A DNA stretch of 64,000 bases, taken from assembly GCA_029204225.1 (NCBI GenBank), contig CM055107.1, positions 4,537,079 through 4,601,078 on the forward strand, given 5' to 3'. Position 1 is the stretch's first letter. Each line of letters begins with the position of its first letter. The DNA comes from Diphasiastrum complanatum. Lineage: Eukaryota > Streptophyta > Lycopodiopsida > Lycopodiales > Lycopodiaceae. The position numbers and the translations under genes are program-made. The notes beneath the pieces are model-generated. The model ran no database searches and was not told the origin of the DNA. It saw only the letters and a list, made by a program, of their open reading frames with translations. This document shows, in pieces, positions 20,340 to 33,800 of the stretch.

Positions 20340-22743
20340 TCCGCCTGTCAAAAGGGTTAGAACACAAAGATAGGTTCCTAACTATGCTTAGTTGCTTCTT
20401 TAGATGCTATTCTATCTCTAACTTAACACTACCCCCACTTAACTCTACTTTCTCTAACTCTAAACACAAGCATTCATCATGATAGTAGGTGAAAGAGGGA
20501 AGAGAAAGAGGTGAGATGGTCGTTCAAACATTTGTTGGCGCCATTCCGGTTGGGATTGTAAGATGGGAAGGCACTTCAGCTCGTTGCCCTTGATTGTCAG
20601 GGCTGAAAAGGATATATGCCAGCTGTCGTGGGAAGACTCATGGAGATGTTTGACTAAGAATTCATTGATTTTATCCTCCACGGACTGCGGTCAGTGAAAG
20701 GCGCGATTGGCAGAGATGGATCGAGAGCCTTGAGATGTGGAGGCTGGCAGAGATGGATCGAGAGCCTTGAGATGTGGAGGCTTGGCGCTCCCCTTGGCTT
20801 TGGCTCTGATCTGTGGCTAGTGTCCGGGCCCTGGTCTTGCACACTGGCTTCTGCTGTTACGGAGCCTTGCTCTTGACTTTCAAGTCATGCTGCTTGTTTT
20901 CCTTTGTCTTGGCTGGAACTAGCCATTGCAGCTTCAAGTGTGGGTGGCATTGGAATCACCACTGGGACTGGTTAATATTGTTGTTCCATGTGTCGTTGGC
21001 ATGCCTCGAGGGTGCTCTATGCTTGTGCCAGCTCGTGAATGGCACTTGCGTGATACCTGTTGAATTCTGCCTAGTAGTGGTCAAGTGTGCACCGGTGAAT
21101 AGATCCATCTATGCTTGGCTGAGAGGACAATTGACAGGGATCGACTAGGCTAGCCATGCGACTTTTTCATCTTGCAGGCTCTGCACCTTCGCTCCCAAGC
21201 GTTGCTTTTCGGTTTCAAATACTGTCAACTGAGCCTGGAGCGGGGCGAGGCGTTGCGTGGCTTGTTGTTGGATCTCCTGGACTTTTGCTTGAGTGTCCAT
21301 TACGGATTTTGTGAGGCCCTTGATGTAACTCTGGAGATCATCTTCGTGCTTTTTCAATTTGAGCACCTCCTTCTTTTCTGCTTGCTCGTGTTGTTGCGCT
21401 ATTTGCAGGTCCTGCTGGAGCTGGATGATTTTTGCTCGTAGTTGCGTGTTCCTGGTAGCTAGTTCTAGTACACAGCCGTCCAGTATGGTTCGGGTCAGTA
21501 CCGCATCCTAGACAGAGGTTTTCAAGATTTGGTAGGCCGATGTGATGTCCATGGGCCCGGCTGGTAAGGTGCTACGTGCTGGGGCTTGATGAGATGTCGC
21601 CTGGATGATTTGCACCGTGTCATCGTCGTCTTCAATAAGCTTTTCTAGTGCCACGTGTCGTCTGGTGCGGTGGGGTCAACACGATCAGGGGCAATGGCCA
21701 GTACTCTATCTGCACGAATGCGTCGTCGGATAACGGTTTGTCACCCTCGGCAGTTTGGTGAATTGAATCTGGAGGTGGTGTGAGAGGGGTGGCGGCGGTG
21801 TGAAGAGGCGTGAGGATGGATTGCTCAAAGGATGAAACATTAGGGATAGGCGAAAATTGAAGGACGGTGTCAAGTATGGAAGGAGATGTAGGAGGCGTGA
21901 GTTCAACGATGTTCATCCAATTGAGGGTGTTGGAAGAGAGCTGTGAATCTAGGGGGTTGATATGGAGAAGTGGAGTGGAAGTGGATGTCGGAGATATGGA
22001 AGAATCGATGGTGATGGAGGGTGTGGAAGAAGCGAGAACGGCGGCATAAGGTGGAGGGATCGGAGCGATAGGTGGTGGCAATAGTGGATGGTTGTGCTAA
22101 AGCGGTAGCAGTGGATGCAGATGAGGCGGATGAGGCTGAACGAGACTGAGGAGTGATGCATTGTCGAGTGGTAGAAGGGCTAGCGGAAGTGGAGGCGATG
22201 CCACACATGCGTTTGCTGGCCGGTGAGTTAGTAACGGTTGGATGAGCGGAGGTAGATGCAGTGGAAGGAAAAAATGTTAGTGTATGGAATGGTGGTGGAG
22301 AGTATGTCTGAATGGTTAAACCACCGAACCTTCTGTTCAAGGAGTGTGCAGACGAAGTTGTAGAGAAGGGAACCGGCGACGATGCGATCGCGAGTGTTCG
22401 GCTTGTTAGAGAGGGACAACTCGTTAAGGAGAAAGGCATGCCAATCATAAGGCACAACTGAGGTGTTAGGGAATTCTTTGAAGCATTCCACAATTTGCAA
22501 CGGCCTGGATGGTGGAGTCATTGATAGCTTCAATCAAATTACCATTGTTAGTCTCTACTTGGATTTCAGGAGCAAGAGATGACATGTAAGGTTTGATGAT
22601 ACTAGCGGCTCGGCGGTGTGATGGCGGAGGTCGATCACCAAAAACAATTCCGATGGTGACCATGGAATTGGCAATAACCTGCACTCAGTACGTGGTGGTA
22701 CCTTGGTACAAGAAGTGAAATGAGATTTCTTCTCGTCCCACAA
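20340..22743 (-). other. GC-rich, coding-like block of unknown identity
   Basis: On the minus strand several overlapping open frames have protein-like composition. They run from a head (22684-22466, MQVIANSMVTIGIVFGDRPP) to a stretch with VVPYDWHAFLLNELSL and IVAGSLLYNFVCTLLEQ (22533-22228). A Pro/Ser/Thr-rich section follows (22081-21632), then a coiled coil with heptad-like Leu/Gln spacing (21366-21145, LQSYIKGLTKSVMDTQ). They are in different frames, so a full protein would need several corrections. The base composition is distinctly richer in G+C than the flanks. I do not recognise the family. It could be a gag-like ORF of a retroelement or a captured gene fragment. Confidence 0.4.
20708..20781. 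repeat. 37-bp tandem duplication
   Basis: The unit TGGCAGAGATGGATCGAGAG… (37 bp) occurs twice in a row, at 20708-20744 and 20745-20781, with no mismatch seen. The unit is not a multiple of three, so it shifts any frame through the GC-rich block. Confidence 0.85.
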
Positions 22744-25700
22744 GGCGTATGTGAAATAACCTAACTTAGGAGACTAAAGTTAAAGAAATAATAAAATAAT
22801 TATAATTACAGTCTGAAATTATCCACAACTCTGACAGATAATTCATAAGCTTTCAAGTACAAATATCCTTAGAATCCAAATTCTAAGATATGATCATTCA
22901 TTTAACTAGAATCTCTAGGGGAATTATTAAGATATACAATGATTAAACTCAACTCTAAGTACCCCATATATTCTTTTGAGTTAAATGCTCCTGTTTCTAC
23001 CACAAAATGCAAGAAAATAGCATTCATTCATCTTAATAGACTTGTCTGTCTCCTAAGATAATTGGAGATCCAATCAAATGAAGAATTGTACTCAAGCATC
23101 TGCAGACCATAAACTGTAGCAGAATAACATCCAGATAAATTAAATTTTCCACAAATAAAATACTTATCTTGTGAGAATGTCTGTGAGATCCATAGATTCA
23201 AAACACTGATCTGAATTCTTACTCAAATAATAGATCAAAAATTAATCATCACACTTAAGAATCATTACAATTTCTTATAATCCTCTGACAATAATTAAGT
23301 ATCTATTTATGATTCGTCAACCATAAATAGTTAGATTCATATGATTCGTTAATCATAATTTCCTGAAATCCAAACCATACTTAATCATTACAGGATACTG
23401 GAGTATATGTCTAACATAACTCGGAAAAAGTAAGAGTCATTCCAAAAAATCTTTTCATTAAGAAAATACTGGCTTCAGGAATACTTTCAAAACATGATTC
23501 TTTAACTGAAGTGCAAGATTCAAGTTCTATAAACAACTGGTAATTAAAGATTGAATGCCTATCAAAATGACAACTCTTCTTCAACTACAAAAACTTTAGA
23601 TTACAATCCAGAATCACATCTAGATACCCAAAGTCCTAATGAATATCAATTCAGTTATTATTCTTGGATTCATTATGATTCGTTTTCCAATTGAGCTCTC
23701 TGGGATAGAATCACTAATGAACTGAGTCCCTTCCTTAACTAAGGAATACTCTATCCCAAGAATACTGTATATCCAATGCACACAATTTTAATTGATGAAC
23801 CCAAATGATTCATTAATCATGCGTCTTACAAGCAATATAATTCAAAACCATCAGTTTCTGGTGAATCCACATCACACTGATCGTTTTACCAATTAACTTC
23901 TCCCTGAAGTAATGAACTACTCAAGTTAATTGCCAATGATTCAGAAATCTCAAATGTCTAGGTGAAGAACTAGTATAACACCACATTTAGATCCTTACCC
24001 AAATCATTTATAAGTTAATCCATAAATCTTCCATACAAAGATTTGTTAACTCTGCAAGTATCTGTCAAAACAATACTTGATCATATGTTCATGTTCACCG
24101 ACTAGGTTAAGTGCACTAGATAACCTTAGTAACTAGGATTACACAGTAGATTCATACAAGATTGATCGTGCACATATGAGAATAATCTCACTATGACCCA
24201 GTACATAAACACATTTTTACCTGGCAGATTCCTCCAGAATTCACATATGTTACTCACATATCTCACTGAGATCTTGTAACTTAGCTACAAAAGATTTTCT
24301 ATTTCTCATGAGTAAATAACATATTCAGAAAATCTTTGAGACGAATTCAATCTCAACAGTTTTCCAATCCTACATACCTCTAAATAAAATTCCTTCCTTT
24401 CAATCAATCCCTCTCTGATCCTAGTACTCAAACTAAGATTAGGTTGATCCAATACAAAACTCTCAGACTTGATTAAATTTACTCCTATTCCAATCAAAAT
24501 AGAATTAGTAAACTTTGACCTTTTACTATACTACTTATAGATAATGATTCAAATATCAAACATGTTCTAGTTCCAGATTGTCCACACAATCCCTAGATAA
24601 TTTCTCTTGTTCGAAAAGTTTCAATTAGGTATCTTACTCTGAATCTATCCGAAATTCCTTTCAGATCCAATCTCATTTCTATACTCTAGCTGGTTCTCTT
24701 CCAAAAGCTATGCAACCAACAGATTCCCAAATAGAATTTTATCCCATCACTTCACCTCTCCTTTTAAAGAAATTATAAATTTCAATAAAAGTTAATTGGA
24801 AAGATGATATATGAAAATATCCAAATCCAAGAAAATTAGTAATAAGTGCTGTCACTAAAGGATTCACTTCATTACAAATATGACTTCTCCTTCAAATATT
24901 TTCAAACTGAGTGATAGAAACTACTATTTCATCGAAATCCATTTATGCAACAGAGATATTCTAGATTTAAGAAATTGAAACATTTTAACCTTAGAATTTA
25001 TCTGAATTCCAAGTATATTCACACAAGTAGTAATTTATATGACATAACAGTCTTTCAGAAAACTTCATTCCAGAAAGAATCATATAAATCAGTCTGATAT
25101 CTATATTCGAAAAATTACTAAGAAGTAAATGATTAATTAAGAAAGCAAGAAATAGATTTGAGGGCCTCTGATTTTGTAAATAATGAGATACCATATTAGG
25201 ATCTAGATTAAACCTCAAAATTTTCCAAAATACCCCACATTTGATTGAATGGTTTTCTTCTTTCCCATATCGCGACTAGATACTAAAACACACCATTGAT
25301 CATCGGATCTTTACAGTCCTAAAGTTCCCTTTCCAAAATTATTGATGTCCCATACCATCAGCTTTTCTTTCCAGAAAACTCTTAACCGCTTTATCTGATA
25401 TTCTAGAGATCCATTGATCATCTAGCTGTCCTATAATCACTATAGGATATTATCTCTTGTTTCCAAACATTGGAGATCCATTAATTTGGATGACTGGCAT
25501 GCTTATCAAATGGATACCACAAATCCACATCTGACCATGTGACTTAAATAGAAGAATTAACATGGTTCCACATTACATTCTGGCTTCAAATCCCCTACTG
25601 ATGCATCAAATCTAGGGATAAGCTTCTGTCAACTAACAGAGCCAATGTAATCCACGTATCAGATTTCACTTCTAACATCACAATTGACATCCAAAACTGC

Positions 25701-28460
25701 GGATAACTCAACGGTTACAAAGATATAAGTTATGAATTCAACTACATGAATTCTATCTAGGAAATTAATAATCGATATTAAGCAATTATTTATTGAGATT
25801 TACCTGAAATCCTGATAGCAAAATACATTTCCGGATCACACTCACTACCTCTGATGTCCACTCTTATTCCCACCTTAGAATTTTCAGTTCCCTGAAAATC
25901 TATTTCAACTAAGGTACCAAGAAGACGTAACGACATTAGTAAATGTTTAAAATTGATTACTGTAGGAAAAAGTCCAAAATAATTTCATTTTTGTCCTATA
26001 CCTGGGCTGAAATATCTGATATCAAAAATCATTTACTAGTATGTGAAATTGTACTAGTCTGACCTTTTGAATATAATTCACCATAGGATTTTACTGGAAA
26101 TCAGTTATGTAATTCCTATGGTTACAAATTTTCCACTAAAATTGGACTGTTTTTCCTTTTTATTGACTGGTTTGGCATTACTCCGTTAATATTGACAAAA
26201 CCTATCCAAATTTAACGAGTATCTTGCACAAATGCTAATTTCTAGCGATCAACATCAATTAGAAAACTATCAGACAAGTTTGATTTCAAATTTTAACCAA
26301 TTTGAAATTCAACAAAAAGAAAAAAAATTCAAATTTTAACTTCCAATCTGGGAGTTCTCAACTCCAAAAGTTGGGTCTACAGGTCGAAGCAAATTGAAGT
26401 CTATTTCGAACTTGGCTTGGATCGATGGGTCGAATCAAATCAGAGTCTATTTCAATCCTTTGGGTCAAAATTTGACATCACTTGTTTTTGACCCTAAGTC
26501 TATCTCCATGATTCTACACTTCGACTCAATCATCAATAAGACACACAAGGAGAATACCAAACATTTGATTCACAATCATAACTAGAAACATCAATAATCT
26601 TTCACACAATATACATTGATTCGAAGAACACATAATATAATAAAGATGTGTGAATGTACATGTGATCGTTGGAAAGAAATCTACTTAATAGTATACAAGC
26701 CTAGAAGAACAGTTTAGAATTGAATGATAGTTGGTAGGTGACTCAACAAGTGCATTACTATTTCTATAGATTGTGTCGAATGCCTTGTAATTTTGTAGGC
26801 TGTGTTAAATGCCTTGTGATTCTGCAGACTGTTAGAAAATAAAGCACATTTGCATACTTGACAGGTCCTCATTAAAAAATAGAATTATCTAGGAGTTCAA
26901 ACACGCATTTGTTAGGAACACAAGATCTTGCTATACTCCCGTGTTGAATTGGTCATTAATTTTAGAAGCAAACATGTATAATTTATAAAACATATCAATG
27001 CATTATCAAACTCTTTCAAACTAGCCAATTGTAGCAACGAAATGCATTGTCAAACTCATTCACACTAATCAAAGCTTACCTTAAGCTTAGCAACAACACA
27101 AAGATTTCCTTCATACAAATTAGATGTTGAGGACATTTGTCTCTATTCCTTATAACTCAACTAAGTCATACATGTCTTTTGCAAAAAAAATAAAATTATA
27201 GCAGATGTTCAAAAAGTATGTCATAAATTCAAATATACATATTGATGAATTTGATAGAGTTCTTAAAGTATCCTAAGATTGTGTGTATTCAATATATGTT
27301 ACAAACAAAGCAATTCTCAATAGTATGAATCCTTAAAAAATTGCATTCTATCAAAAAATGAGATGTCTCTCCTTGACTTCCATGAATGCTTTTGTTATGT
27401 GTATGTATGTTTTCAGATGAGGCCCAATTGACCTAATGCCAAAAAAAAATGTGGTACTATCTTAAGTACATGAATAGTCTTACATATGTTGCTATTAAAA
27501 ATAAATTTAGGTCAAGATACTTAGAAAATCATGGACGTGATTAATTCTTCTAATTCTTGCATGGTGGGCATCAAAGTCAAGAGTTCCCCTCAGCCTTGCC
27601 AATCCAAGACTTTGAATATTCCAACCAAATTTCTTGAGTTTGCTTGATCTTATGTTTTTATTGAGGGGATGACCTCCTCCCACAAAGGGGAAGTCTTGAA
27701 GCCCATACATTCCCCCATGTAACACCAAGTGTGAGTGTTTATTATGGTCACTATTTTTGTGGAAGCTTCAAAAAAATTAAAACTTTTAAATGATTGATTG
27801 CCCCATAGCACATGGATCTTTTTGCATGATTTTCCTATGCTATTGGGTAGCCCTGGTAGCCCGTGACCACATGAGAATTGTAGCATAAGTTTTAGTGTTG
27901 TGTGTGTCCTTTTCTTGTTGGCTATCTACATGAAAGTTTTGAAATCGTGTTTTAATCTTTGAAAAGCACATTAAATCATGATATTTAAGGTGGCTTTAAT
28001 TATAAAAGGCCAAAGGGCACTTGGCATTAAGAATAGGGTATTCATAATGGGTGAGCAAGGTTATCAGTCATAGCCAACTTGTATGGTGCGAGGGGTACAC
28101 GAAGAGTAGGGTAGCCTACTTTCCTCGTTACAATGGTGTAAAGTAGCTCTCATGAAAGGGCTGAGATTGAAGGGTCCCCTCATATTTATGTAATTTCATT
28201 ATGCAAGGATCGACCACAAGATCTCTCTTTCGTATCATTTTTACGTGGTATGGCCTAGGCAATGTTCGACTTTAGCAAGTCCCAGGGAAGTGCCCATATT
28301 AAGGCAAGTGAAATACAAAGCTTATAACATTAGCTGACAAGTGTTGAGTAATGATTGTTGGGATCCAATATATGGCATGATAAGAGGGTACGAGCTTTAG
28401 TAAAATATTTAAAATAAGAAACGGATATATACTCTAGGGGTTTTTTCATCAAATAAAGTT
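22744..28460. other. 5.7 kb of AT-rich DNA without recognised genes
   Basis: Open frames are short and none has a known domain. Many short motifs recur (for example ATGATTCGT-AACCAT around 23.3-23.4 kb and ATGATTCATTAATCAT near 23.8 kb), and the texture resembles the interior of the decayed Gypsy at 30.8-33.5 kb. I read it as old retroelement spacer DNA. The 27,507-27,886 minus-strand frames are probably chance. Confidence 0.4.
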
Positions 28461-28520
28461 TAAATTAGGGGGTTTGGTGTGAGCAAAGATATACAACCAA
28501 TGGACAAGAGTTGGGCTCTA

Positions 28521-28547
28521 TCCTCCTCTCTCTCTCTCTCTCTCTCT
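28521..28547 (+). promoter_or_regulatory. CT microsatellite in the EGY1 5' region
   Basis: A run of CT repeats lies about 570 bp upstream of the EGY1 start codon, in a locally GC-rich stretch (28.5-28.9 kb). Pyrimidine patches near transcription starts are common in plant promoters and 5' UTRs, so this may mark the promoter or leader. The transcription start itself is not determined. Confidence 0.35.
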
Positions 28548-29116
28548 TTTTCTGGCCCAGGCCCCCCCTTGGGGAGGGAGCTCTTTGGTTGTTGCCACCA
28601 GTTGTCGCCACTAGTGATGTTGGCAGCGAAACGAATAACCACAAGAGTACGCCCAACCGCTCATTTTAAGTAAAATTTTAACGATGCAATGGGATGTTGC
28701 CACCGGTGGTAGCCCGAGAAACCTGCGCCTACCGCTTATACAAGCCATTTGGGGAGAATATCCCGATGAATCTTCTTCTGCCACCACCATCTGGCGGCTC
28801 GCCTCCTTGAACGTCTGCAGCAAATGTATCTTACTCTGTTCTTGCCGCAGCAGTTCCAAGGCTTCTTATCCTCGATAATCGATGGATAGATTATGATCGA
28901 TAGCTTATGTAAGCAAGGAGGAGCTGCTGTCCTGTAGATAATGCCGTAATTCTTTTGATTTGGTTTGACTGCAATGCCTAATGAAGCAGGCAGACGGTGA
29001 TTTTGCAATTATGGTGTGTTGAGACGAGATTTGTTAGATTGTTTCTGGAAATATGAAGTGTCAATCTGGTTGATCGAGAAACTGAGGCTTCTCAGAGCTG
29101 CAGGAATCGCAACATT

Positions 29117-29863
29117 ATGAGCAACATAGTTACTGCCCCGCCATTTTGTAAAGCTTCGTCAGCCCCGCCATTTTCCAAAGCCTCATCAGCCCCGCCATTC
29201 TCCAAAGCCTCATCAGCGAGAGCTTTGAATCAGTCACCATCTGCAGCAAGACTTCCTTCGACCTCCAGATTTATCACGCCTTCTTCAAATGCTTCTGACA
29301 AGCAATTACTTCTAACTTCCCTGATGAAGACAACCTCTATTTCTCATACTAGCTCACATGGAACTTCCCTGATGACAACAAGAAGTATTTCTCATAATAT
29401 TTCACATGGAACGGTTGCTATGGCGACCGAGGTTGTAAACTGTAGGCTTGGTTCAACAGACCAAGGAAATACAATAACTAGAAATACAAAATTGACACAA
29501 CTTCTCAGAACAGGCACCTCTCATTCCATTGACCATGTGCAGGTTGTATGCTGGAAGCCTGCTAAATTTATCAAAGGGACAGCAGATTTCAGCATAAATG
29601 AACAAAGCTTCATAGCCTGTTCATGGAGTAAAACATTTTCTCGCAGGCCTTGGACTAGATTAATACAGAGGTTTAGGAACTTCCCCGACCGCAAATGGAA
29701 AAAAAGAGGCCCTGGGAAGAGTAGCATAAGTTGTGAAGCGAGGGATGGGGAAAATGAGAAGGAAACGGGGGCATCCTCTTCGACTTTGACAGAAGAACCA
29801 GAGAATAAAGCAGAAGCAACTTCATCTTCTCCACCTGCCTCGGCATCTCCTCCTTCACCACCT
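29117..29863 (+). CDS. EGY1: EGY1 exon 1: plastid transit peptide and acidic/Ser linker
   Basis: This is a 249-codon first exon, from the first ATG after an in-frame TGA upstream, ending at CCACCT|GTAAGG in phase 0. The N-terminus is rich in Ser, Ala and Pro and poor in acidic residues, as in chloroplast transit peptides. The last part is acidic and Ser-rich (EPENKAEATSSSPP), as in the variable linker of EGY proteins. Two tandem repeats shape it: three 27-bp units coding APPF(C/S)KASS (29135-29215) and two 48-bp units (29315-29410). Assignment to EGY1 is inferred from the phase-0 join to the unmistakable exon 2 at 50,775 and from composition, not from conserved sequence. It could instead belong to another gene. 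Confidence 0.6.
29135..29215 (+). repeat. three 27-bp tandem repeats in the EGY1 transit peptide
   Basis: Units at 29135-29161, 29162-29188 and 29189-29215 each encode A-P-P-F-(C/S)-K-A-S-S. Units 2 and 3 differ at one base; unit 1 differs at a few. The length keeps the reading frame. Confidence 0.9.
29315..29410 (+). repeat. two 48-bp in-frame tandem repeats in exon 1
   Basis: Units 29315-29362 and 29363-29410 both start ACTTCCCTGATGA and end TCACATGGA. They encode TSLMKTTSISHTSSHG and TSLMTTRSISHNISHG. They are clearly diverged but collinear and preserve frame. Confidence 0.85.
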
Positions 29864-30313
29864 GTAAGGCTGATTTTGAGCATATTCTCATGAGACTGAC
29901 TGCAAAATCATGCAGAGCAATAATGTAACATGAAAGCTGTAATATCTGCTAGTTAATGTTAGTTATTTGCGTTTGGTGAATGAACCATTTACATTTAAAA
30001 GGCTATGAAAACCTTGGATTGATATTTCTAACTTTTGAGAGCTAATGTGATGATCTTTTGAATGTCAGCTACCTTGATTTTTTGTGTGGCAAGTCTGATT
30101 TGTTCTTTTTGTGAGGGTTAACCATTTACGTCTAAGAGCCTATGAAAACCTTGGATTGATGATTTTTGCACTCATGAGTGCCAATGTGATGATAAATAGC
30201 TTGCAAACTACCTGGATTTTTTATTGTGCTGCAAGTCTAATCAGTAATTTTTTTGAGAGTTAATGTCAAAAATGTTGAGAAGACTATGACATTTTAACAT
30301 TTGGCATGGAGAG

Positions 30314-30800
30314 TGTTATGCCCATATTTGGACTGATCTTGCATGATTATCTCGTAAGGAGGTGAGTAGGCTTACCTTGACCCGTAAATTAATTGTGATT
30401 ACGAGGGGTTGGGGCCCTCATGGTATTAAAAGTCATAATTAATGGTTAGAGGCTTAGATGGTGGATTGGTATGGAAGTAACAGTGACTCATAGGGGTATG
30501 GATGAGATGGCCCAGTTAGACTGCTGAGGTGTCACATTGCACTACTAGTGATGCATGGGCCTTGGAGGGTATAAGTATACCCATAGGGCTCTCACTAGTG
30601 TATGCCTAATTTTGGTGACTGTAGCTGTATGTTACCAGAGTGACATCTCTCTCCTATTGAGCATTGGTCGGTCCATAGCTTGGGGGCTAGATCCGGTTGA
30701 TCTAGGTTTGGTTGGGTAGGGTTTGTCCACCCACCATCTGATGTCCCTTTGGTTCTATGGGTTCAACATCCTAGTCTTTGATCCTTGGTGGAGTCTTGAA
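30314..30800 (+). repeat. 5' LTR of the outer Gypsy
   Basis: It begins TGTTATGCCCATATTTGGAC and ends a few bases before the PBS at 30803. It shares with 38082-38380 the stretches CCCAGTTAG-CTGCTGAGGTG, ATGCATGGGCCTTGGAGGG, TATAAGTATACCCATAGGG and GCATTGGTCGGTCCATAG. The TATAAGTATACCC region may be the LTR promoter. The exact 3' boundary is unclear because the two copies diverge after GGTGGAG-TCTTG. Confidence 0.8.
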
Positions 30801-30815
30801 AGTGGTATCAGAGCC

Positions 30816-33800
30816 AAAGCTAGGACGAATTGCTAATGGAAAGCACATGAGTATGAATCCAAGAATTGATGGGTGGATTTTGCGAGGTGAAGTCCTGATT
30901 CTTGGAGAAAGGAGCAAAAGGAGGAGCAAAGAACTTGGTGGTTTGATTGACTTGGTTCCTTTTCACAGTTTTCCGAGAGGGTTTTTGTTGCAAGGTATGT
31001 GCACTACCCAATTTTGCAACAAACGTTGAAAACCAGGCTCTTGAAAATTTTAATTAGGAAGTGGATTGAATCCATTTTATAACCAAGGTTTTTGCAAATT
31101 TTGTTGACATAGATCATGTCAAATTGCTTTTGCACTCTTCGTTTGAATATAAGACGGGTTGTTTCAGCATTTGTGGGTCCATATCGGATGCCTTTATGCA
31201 GATTATGACCCTCACTTAAAGGCTGAAAATTCTGCATTTCGAAAGAACTGATTGCTTGTGCTTTCAATGACTTGTGTTTTTTGCTCTTAATGGATGAATA
31301 TGTTCGATTGAATCTTGTTGGTTTTCAGCAAGTTTCAGTTTCTTGTTTTAGACAAAAGGATTTGTGATTTTCACAACCAAAAGCGTCCCTAATCGTAGAG
31401 TTATCGGTGTGTTGTGAAACTGTCATAAATAATTGTAGTAAAACTTTTATAGAGGCTGGAAATTGTTCATAGCAGAGTTAAGAATGCCACTGAACGGAAA
31501 TTTCAAGCTTCCGTATGAAAGATGGCAAAATACTCTTTAAATCCTTTTAACTTTTGATGTTATTGGCAAGTAAGCCATAGGGCATCTATTGTTTACATGC
31601 TGGAAGATTTTTGGACGACTAGATCAGGAAGTGGACGGTTTTAGTGGAGGAAAAACCCGTGGTATGGGACGCAGGCAATTCCAAAGGGAAGATCTAAACT
31701 AACTGGAATAGGTTGACCATAGTAAGGCCGTAATATGGAATGATGCCAATTACTATTAATCACAAATGGGTATTTTGTCGGAAATCTGAGGTATAGGTCA
31801 TGACCCCTAATTGATATCTCAAATATACAAAATCGAAAACCCTAAATGCTATTTCTTTATTTTGAGAATATACTAGTGAAAATCTTAATATAAATTAACC
31901 TGATTTCATGTGATTTCTTGGATGATATTCGTTATACTCGAGAACCTTGGACAATGTCACATGAAAGGTTAACTAAATCGTTAATACATGATTATTCTTC
32001 CCTGGCTAAACACTAATCCTTTTCTTTTTTATATGCGTCAATTTGCTAAGGTAATGAATTCTATGACCAGCAAAGAAAATCTTTGGATAAGTCATTCAGG
32101 TAAATGTGTTGGGACATTAGTTGCGTCGATGCAAAACCTATGATGTGATTTTTTTTTTTTTTCCGATTTTCTTTAAAATTTCTCCTAGTGATTTGACTAC
32201 GATATGTATAGATGGACCTGTTTGAGATTCAGGATTGAGAGGATATTTTTGATACTATTTGAATCTTTTAAGGATTGGATAAACAAATCTAGTTAGAAGA
32301 TGTAAGGGAAGAAAAATTAGAAAACATTCTCGTAGTAGAAAAGTTATGGATTGCAAATCCGATTAATTTCTATTAGAACTAGTAAGTCCTATTACGAGGA
32401 ATGGTTTGTTGAAACTTTATTTATATTCCTTGACGATCGTGTTCAACTTGATCTTAGTAAGAACTAGGATCTGTGAGTTGATGCAAGGAATGAAATTCCC
32501 TCTAACAATATATTCATTTGAAATACTCTCCGATCGAGATTTTGATTCAATATTTTACGAAATGGCACTCTTTGAGAAATATTTTGTCTTAGAATTAACT
32601 GGGCTATAGGATTCCCAGTTAAGTATGTAATATTTACAGATTATGTAAGATCTATGAAGATATGCTATGTAGCGAATCATTGTGGAATCATGATTTCTTC
32701 GCGCAAGTTCTTAATCCTATGGATCTACATTGTTTTCCATGGACTGAGTTTATATGCATGAATAAACTAGTCTGTAAAACATAGGCATATTGATGAGAAT
32801 TGGTTGGAGACAATTCTTGATGAGAACTACTTACTGACCTAGGAAGGATTTAGAGCCAGATTGACTGTGGTGTTTTGAAATTGTGCTCACACCTAAACAA
32901 TCAAATATTTCTAAATGAAGGACAGCTAACTGAATCAAGAGCGTAACTTTTGCATGAGTTGTTTGAATTTACAGTGTAACACCATTTATTGGTACTGTAA
33001 TTTATTTGTATTGCTTATAAGTCACAACCATTATGAGTCATGTTTGGATTCACTCAGAGGGTTATGTGCATAGGAGGATACACGGAACTTTTGGCTTTAA
33101 TCTTTTCTCGAATGGAAACTCAGATGGAGTTGGATAGTTGATGTAAACCAAAAGTCAGAACTTCACGTAATGAAGTTCCGGTAAATCTTAAGTTATTCTA
33201 GATTAGAACTTAAGAATAATAGAATCTAGATGCATTCTAGATTGGACCTTAACTTTGGAATGACACTTTGTGTCATGTCTAGAGTAAGGAAAATTTGTGG
33301 GTTACAATTCTTCTAAATAGGCATCATAAGTGAGTTAATCAGTCCGAAACTTTCTCCATGAAAGGACTTTTTTAGAGCAACTCATGTGTCTTAAGAAAAG
33401 TAGTATTCACGTTCTCTTGTAGTCAAGTCTGGAATAAGGATCCGATGAATTTTTAACGAATCATAATGCAGATTCTAGTTTATACTTGATCTTTAGGAGA
33501 GGCCAACGAGCGTGGTTAAATGAGTAGATGCTTTAAGCATATTTCTCATGATGGCAATCTCATTGGGAGTGGTACCTATCCTTGATAGAGTTTGCCTAAG
33601 GAGTCCCCACGACGAGATTGTTGCGCGGATGTGCAGGACTCATGACCACATCAGGCGGATCATCGTCGTTGCCACAACCTCCACAGCATGAGACATTGAG
33701 GCGGCTCCTCCTCCTGTCCCGAGAGTGTCGAGAGGAAGCACTGGCAGTAGTGGCATGGATGGGGGAGGGACCCTCACGGGAGGGGAAACACGTCGATTGC

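Noticed and set aside
27507-27886. Two overlapping minus-strand frames
   Set aside because: No domain and no splice or codon support; probably chance.
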